Shown here one piece after another: positions 32,844-41,357 of a stretch of 50,163 nucleotides of DNA (position 1 is the first letter of the stretch; each line of letters starts with the position of its first letter). This DNA comes from Bacillus sp. NTK034 (GTDB lineage: Bacteria > Bacillota > Bacilli > Bacillales > Cytobacillaceae). The DNA lies in NCBI RefSeq assembly GCF_017303275.1, contig NZ_JAFKOJ010000019.1, positions 1 through 50,163 on the forward strand, given 5' to 3'. The position numbers were made by a program, and so were the translations under genes. The notes under the pieces were generated by a model. The model saw only the letters and a list, made by a program, of their open reading frames with translations. It did not search any database and was not told the origin of the DNA.

Positions 32844-33326
32844 ATGTCTCATGCTATAGATGTTTTAGCCGATCAATTGTCAGCAAATGCAAATGATCCT
32901 AGCTGGTACATTCCGTTTTCAGAATCAGTTGCAAACTTATCAGAGGAAGATGCGTTTTGGAAGCCCAATGAAGAAAGCAATAGCATCGCTGAAATTGTAC
33001 AGCATCTTCTTTATTGGAATGAAACCTGGCAAAAGAGGTATCTTAAATCTCACGCAGATGCTGTCCCACCCTTAGGCAATAATAAAGAAAGCTTTATCAT
33101 ACCGGAAAATACTAAGTTTACTGAATTAAAAGAGCAGCTGTTAGAGGTGCTTCTGCAGTGGCAAGATTTACTCTCCCAAGAAAAACTGGAATGTGAAATT
33201 GAGGGTTTCCCTGTACCTGCACAGTGGTGGGCAATACTTGGGAATCTTTCCACGCATAATGCCTACCATATAGGTCAAATCATTTACGTCCGGAAACTGC
33301 AAAAGAGCTGGAATAATGACCAATAA
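32844..33326 (+). CDS. DinB-like superfamily protein
   Basis: A 160-residue DinB/YfiT-fold protein: IAEIVQHLLYWNETWQ near residue 50 and LSTHNAYHIGQIIYVRKLQ at the C-terminus. ATG 32844 is chosen over GTG 32835 because AAAGGGAG (32826-32833) is spaced for it. It is the fifth DinB-like gene in the window and the one most like the array gene at 19356. A decayed array core lies 50 bp downstream, so this may be a cassette gene now outside the array. Confidence 0.88.
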   Translation: MSHAIDVLADQLSANANDPSWYIPFSESVANLSEEDAFWKPNEESNSIAEIVQHLLYWNETWQKRYLKSHADAVPPLGNNKESFIIPENTKFTELKEQLLEVLLQWQDLLSQEKLECEIEGFPVPAQWWAILGNLSTHNAYHIGQIIYVRKLQKSWNNDQ

Positions 33327-33371
33327 GCAGATTTTGGTGAACAATTGCAAAAGATTCAAGTGAAAATAGGT

Positions 33372-33398
33372 TCTTATTAAATAAATGGGGCAAGGCGT
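33372..33398 (+). repeat. Possible array-element remnant outside the array
   Basis: TTCTTATTAAATAAATGGGG followed by CAAGG resembles the T-tract plus right core of the array element (TTCTTATTTAACAAACGGGG in the copy at 10841). It lies just downstream of a DinB-like gene, the usual position. Confidence 0.4.
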
Positions 33399-33528
33399 AG
33401 TCTGATAAGGAATGACAAAGGCAGTCTATGCTCTCGATATTTAAAAGGGAATATACTAAAATAAAAATCAGCTGGAAAAAAACCAAAGATTCATATAGAA
33501 ACAAACGGATCAGCATAACTCAACAAAG

Positions 33529-33567
33529 CAAAATGGATTGTCCTATAAGCAGACAACCCATTTTTGC
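33529..33567 (-). terminator. Terminator of the PNPOx-like gene
   Basis: AAATGGATTGTC (33531-33542) pairs with GACAACCCATTT (33552-33563) with one mismatch; T-rich tracts lie on both sides, so it may work in both directions. Confidence 0.7.
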
Positions 33568-33569
33568 TG

Positions 33570-34058
33570 TTATTTATTCAATTCAACCGTTTCATTCACA
33601 TCTGTCGATTTAGAACTTTGTCCTGTCATGCGTTTAAAGAGAAAAGCTATTTTCTTCGTAAAATTACCGGTTTCCCAATATTCGACTGCTTCCGCTTTTA
33701 TTTTTATCAAGACAACGTTAGGATCATCATAAGAAGTTTGCATAATTTGCTCATATGCTTTGCCCCACAATTCCTTTTTCTTATCTAAATCCTCAACTAT
33801 TTCCGCTTTTCCACGGACGGAAACAAAGGATTTGCCTGCATATGCCACGTTAACATCTTGATCATGCAGGATTTCATCATATTTATTAGTCTCTTTTTTA
33901 GTGAAAAACCATAAGTCACCATCAAACTCTACTTCTTGTGTTTTCATTGGCCGGGAAACAAGCCCTTCTTCAGTTACCGTGGTCAGCATGGCCGTGTCTA
34001 TGTCTTTGATTAACTCTCTTAATGTTTCAATTTCTTCTTGATTCATCATGTTAGACAT
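33570..34058 (-). CDS. PNPOx-like general stress protein (YzzA/Gsp26 type)
   Basis: About 162 residues with the split-barrel FMN-binding fold: AMLTTVTEEGLVSRPMKTQE is the typical first strand region of pyridoxamine-phosphate-oxidase-like general stress proteins, and LWFFTKKETNKYDEI follows. ATG 34058 is preferred because GAGGTG (34070-34065) is 6 bases upstream. Probably binds a flavin; the substrate is unknown. Confidence 0.88.
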   Translation of the reverse strand: MSNMMNQEEIETLRELIKDIDTAMLTTVTEEGLVSRPMKTQEVEFDGDLWFFTKKETNKYDEILHDQDVNVAYAGKSFVSVRGKAEIVEDLDKKKELWGKAYEQIMQTSYDDPNVVLIKIKAEAVEYWETGNFTKKIAFLFKRMTGQSSKSTDVNETVELNK

Positions 34059-34249
34059 TTCCATCACCTCGTTAAAGATTTATAGAGATATATTACCCTT
34101 AACACCAGCTTTTATTCAGGTGTGGCTTAACTTATACAAAGTGAAAAGGAAATGGACTCATTACTTGATCGTAATTTAAATAAAGACAAAAAAAGAATGA
34201 ACGTGGTATATAATTTCAAATAGACTATATAAAATACGAGGAGAAAAAA

Positions 34250-34909
34250 ATGCACGCATTATTAATAGGAGCAACGGGAGCAACTGGTAAGGATTTGCTG
34301 GATTTATTGCTGAAAGACGATTCTTTTCATCAGGTTGATATTTTTGTCAGGCGTGATCTTCATATCCGGCATGAAAAATTAAATGTGCATGTGATTGACT
34401 TTGATCACACAGAACAATGGAAGCATTTAGTGAAGGGCGATGTTTTGTTTTCTTGTCTGGGAACGACCCTGAAAGCTGCGGGAAGCAAGGAAGCTCAGTG
34501 GAAAATTGATTACGAGTATCAATACCAGTTTGCGGAAGCTGCCAGAGAAAACAATGTGAGTCATTATGTATTGGTATCTTCGGGTTCTTCCTCGTCTGAT
34601 TCTCTCTTTTTTTATACAAGGATGAAGGGTCAGTTAGAAGAAGCTGTAAAGGCTTTAGGGTTTCAAAAGCTATCAATCTTTAAGCCTCCTGTATTGATAA
34701 GAAAAAATAGTGACAGAACAATGGAAGTTGCCGGATTAAAAGCGATACAGTTGTTTAATAAATTTGGAATACTTCGTTCTCAAGAGCCTTTGCCGACGGA
34801 AATATTGGCGGAAGCCATGGTCAATGCCGCCAAAACAAAGGATAACGGCATCTTTTCGCTGGAAGGCAAAGCGATTTGGGAATGTGCAGGGCTGAATAAA
34901 ATCGATTAA
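34250..34909 (+). CDS. NAD(P)H-binding atypical SDR
   Basis: A 219-residue Rossmann protein: ALLIGATGATGKDLLDLLL is the NAD(P)-binding loop, FSCLGTTLKAAGSKEAQWKI and YVLVSSGSSSSDSLFFYTRM fit the HTATIP2/YbjT-like atypical SDR group, with Tyr-x-x-x-Lys replaced by YTRMK. The ATG follows GAGGAGAAAAAA. Followed by a strong terminator. Confidence 0.88.
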   Translation: MHALLIGATGATGKDLLDLLLKDDSFHQVDIFVRRDLHIRHEKLNVHVIDFDHTEQWKHLVKGDVLFSCLGTTLKAAGSKEAQWKIDYEYQYQFAEAARENNVSHYVLVSSGSSSSDSLFFYTRMKGQLEEAVKALGFQKLSIFKPPVLIRKNSDRTMEVAGLKAIQLFNKFGILRSQEPLPTEILAEAMVNAAKTKDNGIFSLEGKAIWECAGLNKID

Positions 34910-34939
34910 TGAATATGTGCATCATAGAGTAAGTTACTG

Positions 34940-34973
34940 ATAACTTTGGCGAAAAAGGTCAAAGTTATTTTTT
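34940..34973 (+). terminator. Intrinsic terminator
   Basis: A perfect 9-bp stem, ATAACTTTG (34940-34948) with CAAAGTTAT (34960-34968), followed by a run of Ts. Confidence 0.85.
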
Positions 34974-35073
34974 ATAGAATGATCAGGGTTTTAGTTAAGA
35001 TGAAGGAAATGTTTGGAAAAATTACTGGATGGCACTGCAAGCAGAATTTCTGGCTGGGAAGGGAGGGATTTGA

Positions 35074-35676
35074 TTGAAAAAAAACTACAAAACTTATGCT
35101 TTTGCCGTTCTATTGATTATTGCCATTTTGGCTATCATGGACGGTGTAAATAATTCAAATGCAGCAGAGGAGCTGCGGAAGGAAAAGGATAGATTAGCCG
35201 AGAAAGCTGCAAGTTTCGAAAAAGAATATGAAAATAATGCTAAGATGCTGGATGAGGCAAGGAAGGAGACTGCTGAATTGGAGAAGGAAATCGAATCTTT
35301 AAGTTCTGCTATTGAATATAAGGAATTTTCGGCAGCGATAAAGACGATTGAATCCTACAAGGCATTGCAATCATTTGAGGAGGCGAATGCGTTTATGGCC
35401 AGAATTGATGGATCGGGATACTATACAGGAGAAAGATCCGGCAAGTGCCATTGCGGGTTTATATTCAATGGCGAGGGGTTTGAATGGATACCCAATTCCG
35501 TTCTTGATCTTAAAGAGTTCCGAATCGAAAAAGATAAAATCAGCCTCACCTATCAAACAGTAGAAGAAGTCAAACAGGATTACCAATTTGTTATGGTCAA
35601 GGCACCGGGACAATATGACAGGGAGGAAAAGTGGAGGGTTGAAGAAATTACACTGGTGGAAAAGGTTCCTCATTAA
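35074..35676 (+). CDS. Membrane-anchored coiled-coil protein
   Basis: 200 residues: an N-terminal membrane segment (YAFAVLLIIAILAIMDG, about 7-23), a charged coiled coil (about 30-85, rich in Glu/Lys heptads) and a C-terminal domain with KCHCGFIFNGEGFEW. It starts at TTG 35074 after GGGAGGGATTTGA. No family is recognised. The CHC motif could bind metal. Not in an operon with its neighbours. Confidence 0.7.
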   Translation: MKKNYKTYAFAVLLIIAILAIMDGVNNSNAAEELRKEKDRLAEKAASFEKEYENNAKMLDEARKETAELEKEIESLSSAIEYKEFSAAIKTIESYKALQSFEEANAFMARIDGSGYYTGERSGKCHCGFIFNGEGFEWIPNSVLDLKEFRIEKDKISLTYQTVEEVKQDYQFVMVKAPGQYDREEKWRVEEITLVEKVPH

Positions 35677-35703
35677 GAAAAAGTGTGACTGGAGTGGATC
35701 AAA

Positions 35704-35733
35704 CAAATTAAAAAACTCGCCACCTGGCGAGTT
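35704..35733 (-). terminator. Terminator of the MBL-fold gene
   Basis: CTCGCC (35716-35721) pairs with GGCGAG (35726-35731); on the minus strand TTTTTTAATTT follows. It directly follows the stop of the minus-strand hydrolase gene. Confidence 0.85.
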
Positions 35734-35736
35734 CAC

Positions 35737-36561
35737 TTACAGTGTGCGCGTGCTGCTTTCCTCCAATATCGACGTGACAATATGCCGCGAATCCCATTCC
35801 CCGCCTGAAAATTTGACGATCGGATATTTTTTCGGAAAAAGCTTTTGCCGGATCGCATCTGCTGAATTCCCTTCTTTGTGCAGAGCGAATACGTCATCCT
35901 GGATGGATAACAGATAATCCCGCTTTCGCTGGAGTGCTGCGCGTCCATCTTCTACATAGCCTGCATGGCTGCAGAATACATCTTCAAAGTCGTAGGTGAG
36001 AACCCGATCCAATGAGCGGATAATTTCCGGAATGCTTTCTTCTGCTAAAACGACCTTGGTCTTTTCGCTGACAAATAAATCGCCAGTAAACAGCTGGCCT
36101 GTTTCCCGGTTTAAGAAGGCTTTATGATCGAAAGCGTGGCCAGTGGTGTCGATGACATCCCACTGGGCTTTACGGGATGAAAACGAGTCAGGCATGACCT
36201 GGGCATTGAATGGCTTTCTTCTTCCCCAAAAGAGCTGCCTGTATAAAGGGTAATCGGCCCTTTTGGCACAGGAACGGATAGATTTTTCGTTTAAAAAGAT
36301 TGGCAGTTTCTTCGTTTTTTCAGCATATGCTGCGCAGCCTGTATGGTCTTCATGAAAATGGGTGATCATGACCTGGTCAAAATCGCCTTCATCCATAAAT
36401 GGTTCGAAGAATGCATGTAAGGACTGGGCGCCCGTGTCAATTAAGATACCATCCGTTAAATAGCTATAGACATTTAAAGAAACACCCTGAAACTTAATTT
36501 GGCCATTCAGGTAGGAAACACCGTTTTTTTCTCCAGTGGATGCCTTCTTCTTAACAAACAA
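35737..36561 (-). CDS. Metallo-beta-lactamase fold hydrolase
   Basis: About 274 residues. The zinc site is seen in MITHFHEDHTGC (HxHxDH), the later metal ligands in DTTGHAFDHKAF and TGDLFVSEK, and the C-terminal His in FCSHAGYVEDG. The fold covers glyoxalase II-like and other thioester or phosphodiester hydrolases; the substrate is unknown. I prefer TTG 36561, which follows AAAGGAGCTGAATG; an ATG at 36594 overlaps the stop of the diguanylate cyclase gene. Either way the two genes are co-transcribed. Confidence 0.85.
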   Translation of the reverse strand: MFVKKKASTGEKNGVSYLNGQIKFQGVSLNVYSYLTDGILIDTGAQSLHAFFEPFMDEGDFDQVMITHFHEDHTGCAAYAEKTKKLPIFLNEKSIRSCAKRADYPLYRQLFWGRRKPFNAQVMPDSFSSRKAQWDVIDTTGHAFDHKAFLNRETGQLFTGDLFVSEKTKVVLAEESIPEIIRSLDRVLTYDFEDVFCSHAGYVEDGRAALQRKRDYLLSIQDDVFALHKEGNSADAIRQKLFPKKYPIVKFSGGEWDSRHIVTSILEESSTRTL

Positions 36562-36590
36562 AACATTCAGCTCCTTTCCCGATATCAGGG

Positions 36591-38168
36591 TCATGCATGA
36601 AGCATTTCGCCGTAACGCTGTACATTGTTTCTGCCATTCCTTTTTGCATCATAAAGTGCGAGGTCGGCGTGCTTCAATAGGATTTGGGCTGCACCATCCA
36701 GATTATCCGCTGAGATTATGGAATGTGACAGGCCGAAGCTTGAGGTGATTGAAATTGTTTTGTCATCCACCACAATTGGGCTCCCGGCAATGTCCAGGCG
36801 GACCGCTTCGATCAGCAGGTGTGCTTCGTGTGCAGGCGTGTCAGGCAAATAAATCATGAATTCTTCCCCGCCAAATCTGCCGATGATATCCCGTTTTCGA
36901 AGGCTGTTTTTCACGAGGCTTGCAACCTGGACCAGCACGAGATCGCCAGCTTCGTGGCCATATGTATCATTGACATGTTTGAAGTGGTCAATATCAAACA
37001 TAATAAGTGAAACATCAGCACCTGGATGTAGGGTGCTAAGTGAGATTTCCATCTCACTTAGAAAATAGGCCCGATTATAAATCTGGGTTAAACTGTCTAT
37101 GCTGGCCAAACGTTTAAGGGTTTTCTGCATATTTACTTTTTCAGTTACATCAGCCAGGGAGATAATTCGTCCAATTGGGTCTTTGTTAAGGGAATGGACG
37201 GGTGAAAATTGAACTTGGAAATGGACCTGTTCCCCCTCTTTTTCCCACATATAATCCCCATTCTTTCCAGAGCATATCACTTTTCTAAGCGTACTGTTTC
37301 CATGCAGAATATCATGGATATGCTTGCCGATGGAAGATTGCTTCAGTTCAGGGATAACAGGCAGCATCGCCTGGTTATAATCCACGATTGCCCCGTTCTG
37401 ATTGAGAACGATGACCCCTTCCTTCATGCTTTCAAAAACCGTGTCCCTTGCTATTGGGGCGAGATTGAACATCTGGAATGAGAAGAGCGCTATGCCATGC
37501 AGAATGAAGGAAATACTCATGGATACAGGGCCTAAATCAATGCCGTAGGGGCTCAGGTCATTCAGATAATAATGATTGGCCATAATCGGAACAAAGAGTC
37601 CGGCGGTCATCAAAAGGATTTGCACCCGGAATCGCCAGAAGGATTTTCTTAATCGCAGAAGCAGGATGATGATACTGAACATCAGGCACATGAACAGAAA
37701 AATGGCGTGCACATAAAACCAGAATCCATATTCCAGATGCAGCACGGGAAATGGCGTATCCTCTCTCAGCCTGACTGCTGAGTAGTAAAAATGATGGAGT
37801 TTATTGGTATGATGCATAAAGATGGTCAAAATCGGGATGATGAACAGGGAAAAATACAGGCTCCTGCTCAGCTTGTGTCCGGCATATTCCAGACACATCA
37901 ATAAAGTGAAAACAGGAATGAATGGCATGAACAAATATTCAATGCCCAGCCAGAATTGAATTTCTGGTAAAGTGGAGCTCGACAATTCGAATGCATAGGA
38001 AAAGGTAAAGATCGCGGACAGCAGTGTTAAGATCTTATAAGGTCCGGCACCCGGTGCATTCCTTAGTTTAAAGTGTGCAAAGAGACAAAGCGATAAGCTC
38101 AGTGCCCCTGAAAAAGTGAGAATGAGGATATACATCCATAATTCGTGCCCCATTTGAGTTTTCTCCAA
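36591..38168 (-). CDS. Membrane diguanylate cyclase (7TM-PAS-GGDEF)
   Basis: 525 residues: an N-terminal block of seven membrane helices (about 1-225, histidine-kinase N-terminal 7TM type), a PAS domain (about 235-345, VFESMKEGVIVLNQNGAIVD) and a GGDEF domain with intact active site GRFGGEEFMIYLP. The RKRD five residues before it fits the inhibitory RxxD I-site. It should make cyclic di-GMP in response to a membrane or small-molecule signal. No EAL domain is present. It is directly upstream of, and probably co-transcribed with, the MBL-fold gene. Confidence 0.92.
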   Translation of the reverse strand: MEKTQMGHELWMYILILTFSGALSLSLCLFAHFKLRNAPGAGPYKILTLLSAIFTFSYAFELSSSTLPEIQFWLGIEYLFMPFIPVFTLLMCLEYAGHKLSRSLYFSLFIIPILTIFMHHTNKLHHFYYSAVRLREDTPFPVLHLEYGFWFYVHAIFLFMCLMFSIIILLLRLRKSFWRFRVQILLMTAGLFVPIMANHYYLNDLSPYGIDLGPVSMSISFILHGIALFSFQMFNLAPIARDTVFESMKEGVIVLNQNGAIVDYNQAMLPVIPELKQSSIGKHIHDILHGNSTLRKVICSGKNGDYMWEKEGEQVHFQVQFSPVHSLNKDPIGRIISLADVTEKVNMQKTLKRLASIDSLTQIYNRAYFLSEMEISLSTLHPGADVSLIMFDIDHFKHVNDTYGHEAGDLVLVQVASLVKNSLRKRDIIGRFGGEEFMIYLPDTPAHEAHLLIEAVRLDIAGSPIVVDDKTISITSSFGLSHSIISADNLDGAAQILLKHADLALYDAKRNGRNNVQRYGEMLHA

Positions 38169-38314
38169 AATGAAAATATTTTTCTCCTATTATATAATTC
38201 CTTTTTCTATAGTACTAGCTTTATATTTTTAATAACTATAGGGCTCATTGCGTTTCAGGAAAGGTCATTTCAGTGCTGCAGCTGCCGGACAGCCGCTCTT
38301 TTATAGAGGCTGCC

Positions 38315-38956
38315 TTAATACAATCTATTTTTATAACTATCCTGGAGATCCTTCTTCACTTGTTCGGATGTGTCATTCGGCAATTTTGAATGAGCTGCCA
38401 GTATAGCAGGGGCAGAAGGAAGGGCTTCTTTCGCAAGCCATGACTCTCCGTTCCATAATCCCGATCGGATCAATGCTTTCGCACAATGGATAAAGCATTC
38501 CTCTGCTTCTACTAAAATTCCAAATAAGGGAGCGCGGCCTTTTACCTTGCTCTTCTCTAAGAGCTCAGGGTAACGGCAAATATAAGCTTTGCCATTAATT
38601 CTTAGCGTTTCTCCAAGCCCTGGTATGAGAAAAAGGAGTCCAATATTGGGATTTTCTATGATATTATGAGCGGAATCCATTCTTTTATTGCCCGGCCGTT
38701 CCGGAATAAAAAGATGCTGCTCGTCAAGAACCGTCACAAACCCGGGGGAATCCCCCCTTGGAGAAACATCACATTTTCCATCAGAATCTGAAGTGGACAA
38801 AGTTAAAAAAGGTGATTTGGAAATAAAGTCAATGCAATGCTCATCGATGAAAGTAATAACTTTGCCGGCAGCACGCGCACTGGGCTGGCCAATTTCCTCC
38901 CGAAAAGACGCAAATTCTTCTCTGGTAGTTATAATATCCGGATATTTTGAACTCAT
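38315..38956 (-). CDS. PNPOx-like flavin/pyridoxamine oxidase family protein
   Basis: About 213 residues of the pyridoxamine 5'-phosphate oxidase-like split barrel (MSMEG_1061-type): FISKSPFLTLSTSDSDGKCD, SPRGDSPGFVTVLDEQHLFI and GNKRMDSAHNIIENPNIGLL are characteristic FMN-binding segments. ATG 38956 follows AAAAAGGTGAAACCT. Possible role in flavin-dependent detoxification; substrate unknown. Confidence 0.88.
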   Translation of the reverse strand: MSSKYPDIITTREEFASFREEIGQPSARAAGKVITFIDEHCIDFISKSPFLTLSTSDSDGKCDVSPRGDSPGFVTVLDEQHLFIPERPGNKRMDSAHNIIENPNIGLLFLIPGLGETLRINGKAYICRYPELLEKSKVKGRAPLFGILVEAEECFIHCAKALIRSGLWNGESWLAKEALPSAPAILAAHSKLPNDTSEQVKKDLQDSYKNRLY

Positions 38957-38995
38957 AGGTTTCACCTTTTTCTAATGGTATAGGGATCTTTAGTG

Positions 38996-39175
38996 TTATG
39001 TCCTGGATGATTTTTTAACAATACGAAAAACAAAATAATAAACCCCGCTAAGCCCCAATATCCCCAGCACAGTCAGGAAAGGCATTTTTTCAGCAAATAT
39101 TATTCCAATCACAAATAGGGCAAAACTCAAAATGACGGCTAATAGACTTAATAAAAGCCGCTGCGATTTTTTCAA
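38996..39175 (-). CDS. Small two-helix membrane protein
   Basis: About 59 residues, MKKSQRLLLSLLAVILS at the start, two membrane segments (about 7-27 and 33-51) and a basic tail KKSSRT. The TTG at 39175 follows AAGGCGGTGAGAG. A longer in-frame reading to 39364 lacks a good start signal and crosses the divergent gene at 39249. Function unknown. Confidence 0.6.
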   Translation of the reverse strand: MKKSQRLLLSLLAVILSFALFVIGIIFAEKMPFLTVLGILGLSGVYYFVFRIVKKSSRT

Positions 39176-39248
39176 AACTCTCACCGCCTTCTTTTCTATA
39201 AAATTCTGTGTGTTAAAATGGCCATATCTTTTCACTGGGTGGCTGTAA

Positions 39249-39413
39249 ATGGACTTCTTTGGGGATTTATTTTGGCTGTTATTCGTGATCATGTGCGTAT
39301 GTTTTTTCGTATTCCTTGCCTGCAGACAGCACGAATTGAAGAAAGAGCAGGAATATATCATCAAGCTGAATCATGAAATCCTGGATCGATTAAAGAAAAT
39401 GGAAGAGATATGA
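39249..39413 (+). CDS. Small membrane protein with charged tail
   Basis: A 54-residue protein, MDFFGDLFWLLFVIMCVCFF at the start (one membrane segment, residues 7-25) followed by a charged helical tail EYIIKLNHEILDRLKKMEEI. The ATG follows GGGTGGCTGTAA. It faces the small membrane gene at 38996-39175 across 73 bp. It looks like a single-pass protein with an amphipathic coiled coil; function unknown. Confidence 0.6.
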   Translation: MDFFGDLFWLLFVIMCVCFFVFLACRQHELKKEQEYIIKLNHEILDRLKKMEEI

Positions 39414-39616
39414 ATATGTTAACATAAATATCCATTTATAGGAGGTTAATCGGCAAAGTTTTAGATTGGAGACAAACAGTAACCGTATATCGCCATATCA
39501 ACCGGAAGGGGAATAGCCTCCATTCTCTTGAATATAAGTCTTCCTTAATTCTATAATTATGTTTAACTTGATTAGAATATTGAGAAAGATCAGAAAACGG
39601 GGGATGTGAGGATGTC

Positions 39617-41164
39617 ATGACAAAAGATAAACTATTTACTTCGAAGGAATTTTTAAAAGATCTGATAGAGACAGTTAAAAATTCGCCACTGCATTCTCTG
39701 GATAAAAGGGAGACCGAAACAGGACTCATCAAAATTTTTGAAGAGATCAAAGAGTTAAATGAAGGCGACTATAAACAGGTTTGTGATGAACTTTATGATG
39801 GGATTTATATCTCTGACGGAGATGGAAAGACGTTATATGTGAATAAAGCTTACAGCAGAATAACCGGCCTGGCTCCTGATCTTGTCCTGAATAAATACGT
39901 GGGAGATCTGATGAAGGAAGGTTTATATAAAAACGCCATCACACCCGAGATTATCAGAACAAGAAAACCTATTAATGCGGTAGCTGAAATCCGAACGGGG
40001 GTTAAAGTGCTGACGTCAGGAAATCCCATTTTTGATCAAAAAGGCAATATTAAAAAGGTCGTTGTGATCAATCGGGATATGTCGGATTTGGTGGAAATGC
40101 AAGAAAAATTAGCAGCTTCAGAGAAACGTATGCAAGAGGTTGAAAAAGATAAGCTGAAAAATCAATATGAAATTGAACATCTCAGAAAATTACAGACATC
40201 CAAAAGTTTAATTGGAGAAAGCCAGGAGATGAAACCTGTTATTCAAATGATTCACCAGGTGGCCAATTTGGATGTAACGGTCCTAATAACTGGAGAAACA
40301 GGAGTTGGAAAAGAAGTTGTCGCGAATGAAATTTATATGAATAGTGAGAGGCATGGCAAGCCTTTTATCAAGATCAATTGTGCAGCCATTCCTGCAAGTC
40401 TCCTGGAGTCGGAGCTGTTTGGATATGAAAGCGGCTCTTTTACCGGCGCATCCAGTAAAGGAAAAATCGGCATGTTTGAATTGGCTGATAAAGGCACTTT
40501 GCTGTTGGACGAAATTGGGGAGATGCCGATTGAGCTGCAATCGAAGCTATTAAGGATTATTCAGGAAAAAGAAGTAACACGTATAGGCGGGACAAAGCCG
40601 ATTAAATTCAATGTCCGAATCCTGGCGTCAACCAATTGCGATTTATACGAGCTTGTAAAAGAAGGGAAATTTAGAGAAGACCTGTATTTTAGGTTAAATG
40701 TATTTCCCATTCATATTCCGCCGCTTCGGATACGGGCAGAAGACATTGAGATATTAGTCAGACATTATTTGGACATTTATAATGCAAAATATAGTAAAGA
40801 AGTGCAATTAGAGAAGGAAGTATTCGAAGTATTTAAAGGGTATAACTGGCCTGGAAACATAAGAGAGCTGCAAAATGTGGTAGAACGAATGGTGATCGTT
40901 TCAGAAAAATTCAAGAGATTTAGTGCTGACCATGCAAAGAAGTTATTAAATATTGAGCTGGATGGTGCAAAAACATTAAATGAAGGACTCAGTTTGAAAA
41001 AGATTGTAGAAAGTGTTGAAAAAGAGACAATTGAAAAGGCATTGAAACTTTATGGAAGTACCAGAAAAGCAGCTGCCATATTAGATGTTGATCAATCTAC
41101 TATCGTAAAAAAGGCCAAAAGGCTGGGAATTAACTTAAGTGATGAAAAACGGAATCGTTCATGA
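39617..41164 (+). CDS. PAS-containing sigma-54-dependent activator
   Basis: 515 residues: a PAS sensor domain (about 55-155), the AAA+ domain with Walker A GETGVGKE (about 226-233), the sigma-54 contact loop ESGSFTGAS (GAFTGA-type) and Walker B LLLDEIGEMP, then a C-terminal Fis-like helix-turn-helix STRKAAAILDVDQSTIVKKA. It resembles RocR/BkdR-type bacterial enhancer-binding proteins. It should bind upstream palindromes and drive the sigma-54 promoter at 41295 in response to a ligand bound by the PAS domain. Only its own operon lies downstream, so it is very likely the dedicated regulator. Confidence 0.93.
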   Translation: MTKDKLFTSKEFLKDLIETVKNSPLHSLDKRETETGLIKIFEEIKELNEGDYKQVCDELYDGIYISDGDGKTLYVNKAYSRITGLAPDLVLNKYVGDLMKEGLYKNAITPEIIRTRKPINAVAEIRTGVKVLTSGNPIFDQKGNIKKVVVINRDMSDLVEMQEKLAASEKRMQEVEKDKLKNQYEIEHLRKLQTSKSLIGESQEMKPVIQMIHQVANLDVTVLITGETGVGKEVVANEIYMNSERHGKPFIKINCAAIPASLLESELFGYESGSFTGASSKGKIGMFELADKGTLLLDEIGEMPIELQSKLLRIIQEKEVTRIGGTKPIKFNVRILASTNCDLYELVKEGKFREDLYFRLNVFPIHIPPLRIRAEDIEILVRHYLDIYNAKYSKEVQLEKEVFEVFKGYNWPGNIRELQNVVERMVIVSEKFKRFSADHAKKLLNIELDGAKTLNEGLSLKKIVESVEKETIEKALKLYGSTRKAAAILDVDQSTIVKKAKRLGINLSDEKRNRS

Positions 41165-41179
41165 TGAATTTTATCATCA
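41162..41179. promoter_or_regulatory. Activator site 1 (upstream palindrome)
   Basis: Inverted repeat TGATGA-6 bp-TCATCA that begins at the stop codon of the regulator gene. Its centre is 65 bp upstream of the centre of a second, similar palindrome. Candidate binding site for the sigma-54 activator. Confidence 0.65.
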
Positions 41180-41225
41180 AAACAAAAGCTTAATATACAA
41201 ATGAAATAGTCAGATTATTTAAAAA

Positions 41226-41253
41226 CTGATGAATTATTTCATCAGTTTTTTTA
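41226..41253. promoter_or_regulatory. Activator site 2 and terminator
   Basis: A perfect 8-bp inverted repeat CTGATGAA-TTAT-TTCATCAG (41226-41245) with the same TGATGA half-sites as site 1. It is followed by TTTTTTTAT, so it may also end transcription of the regulator gene. Confidence 0.65.
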
Positions 41254-41294
41254 TCTTGATGAGAGAAATAGCTGATGTTATCGTACTTTTGCTT

Positions 41295-41311
41295 TTGGCA
41301 CAGAAATTGCA
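41295..41311 (+). promoter_or_regulatory. Sigma-54 (-24/-12) promoter
   Basis: TTGGCACAGAAATTGCA matches the sigma-54 consensus (TTGGCAC-N5-TTGCA) exactly in both conserved blocks, with GG and GC 12 bp apart. Transcription would start near 41323, about 35 bp before the first gene. Confidence 0.95.
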
Positions 41312-41357
41312 TCTGTAGAAAACGAAAAAATTATTCTGCAGAAAGAGGGATCACACA

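Noticed and set aside
36536..36748. Plus-strand frames inside the minus-strand cyclase and hydrolase genes.
   Set aside because: They are antisense to strong coding sequence with intact catalytic motifs and have no start signals.
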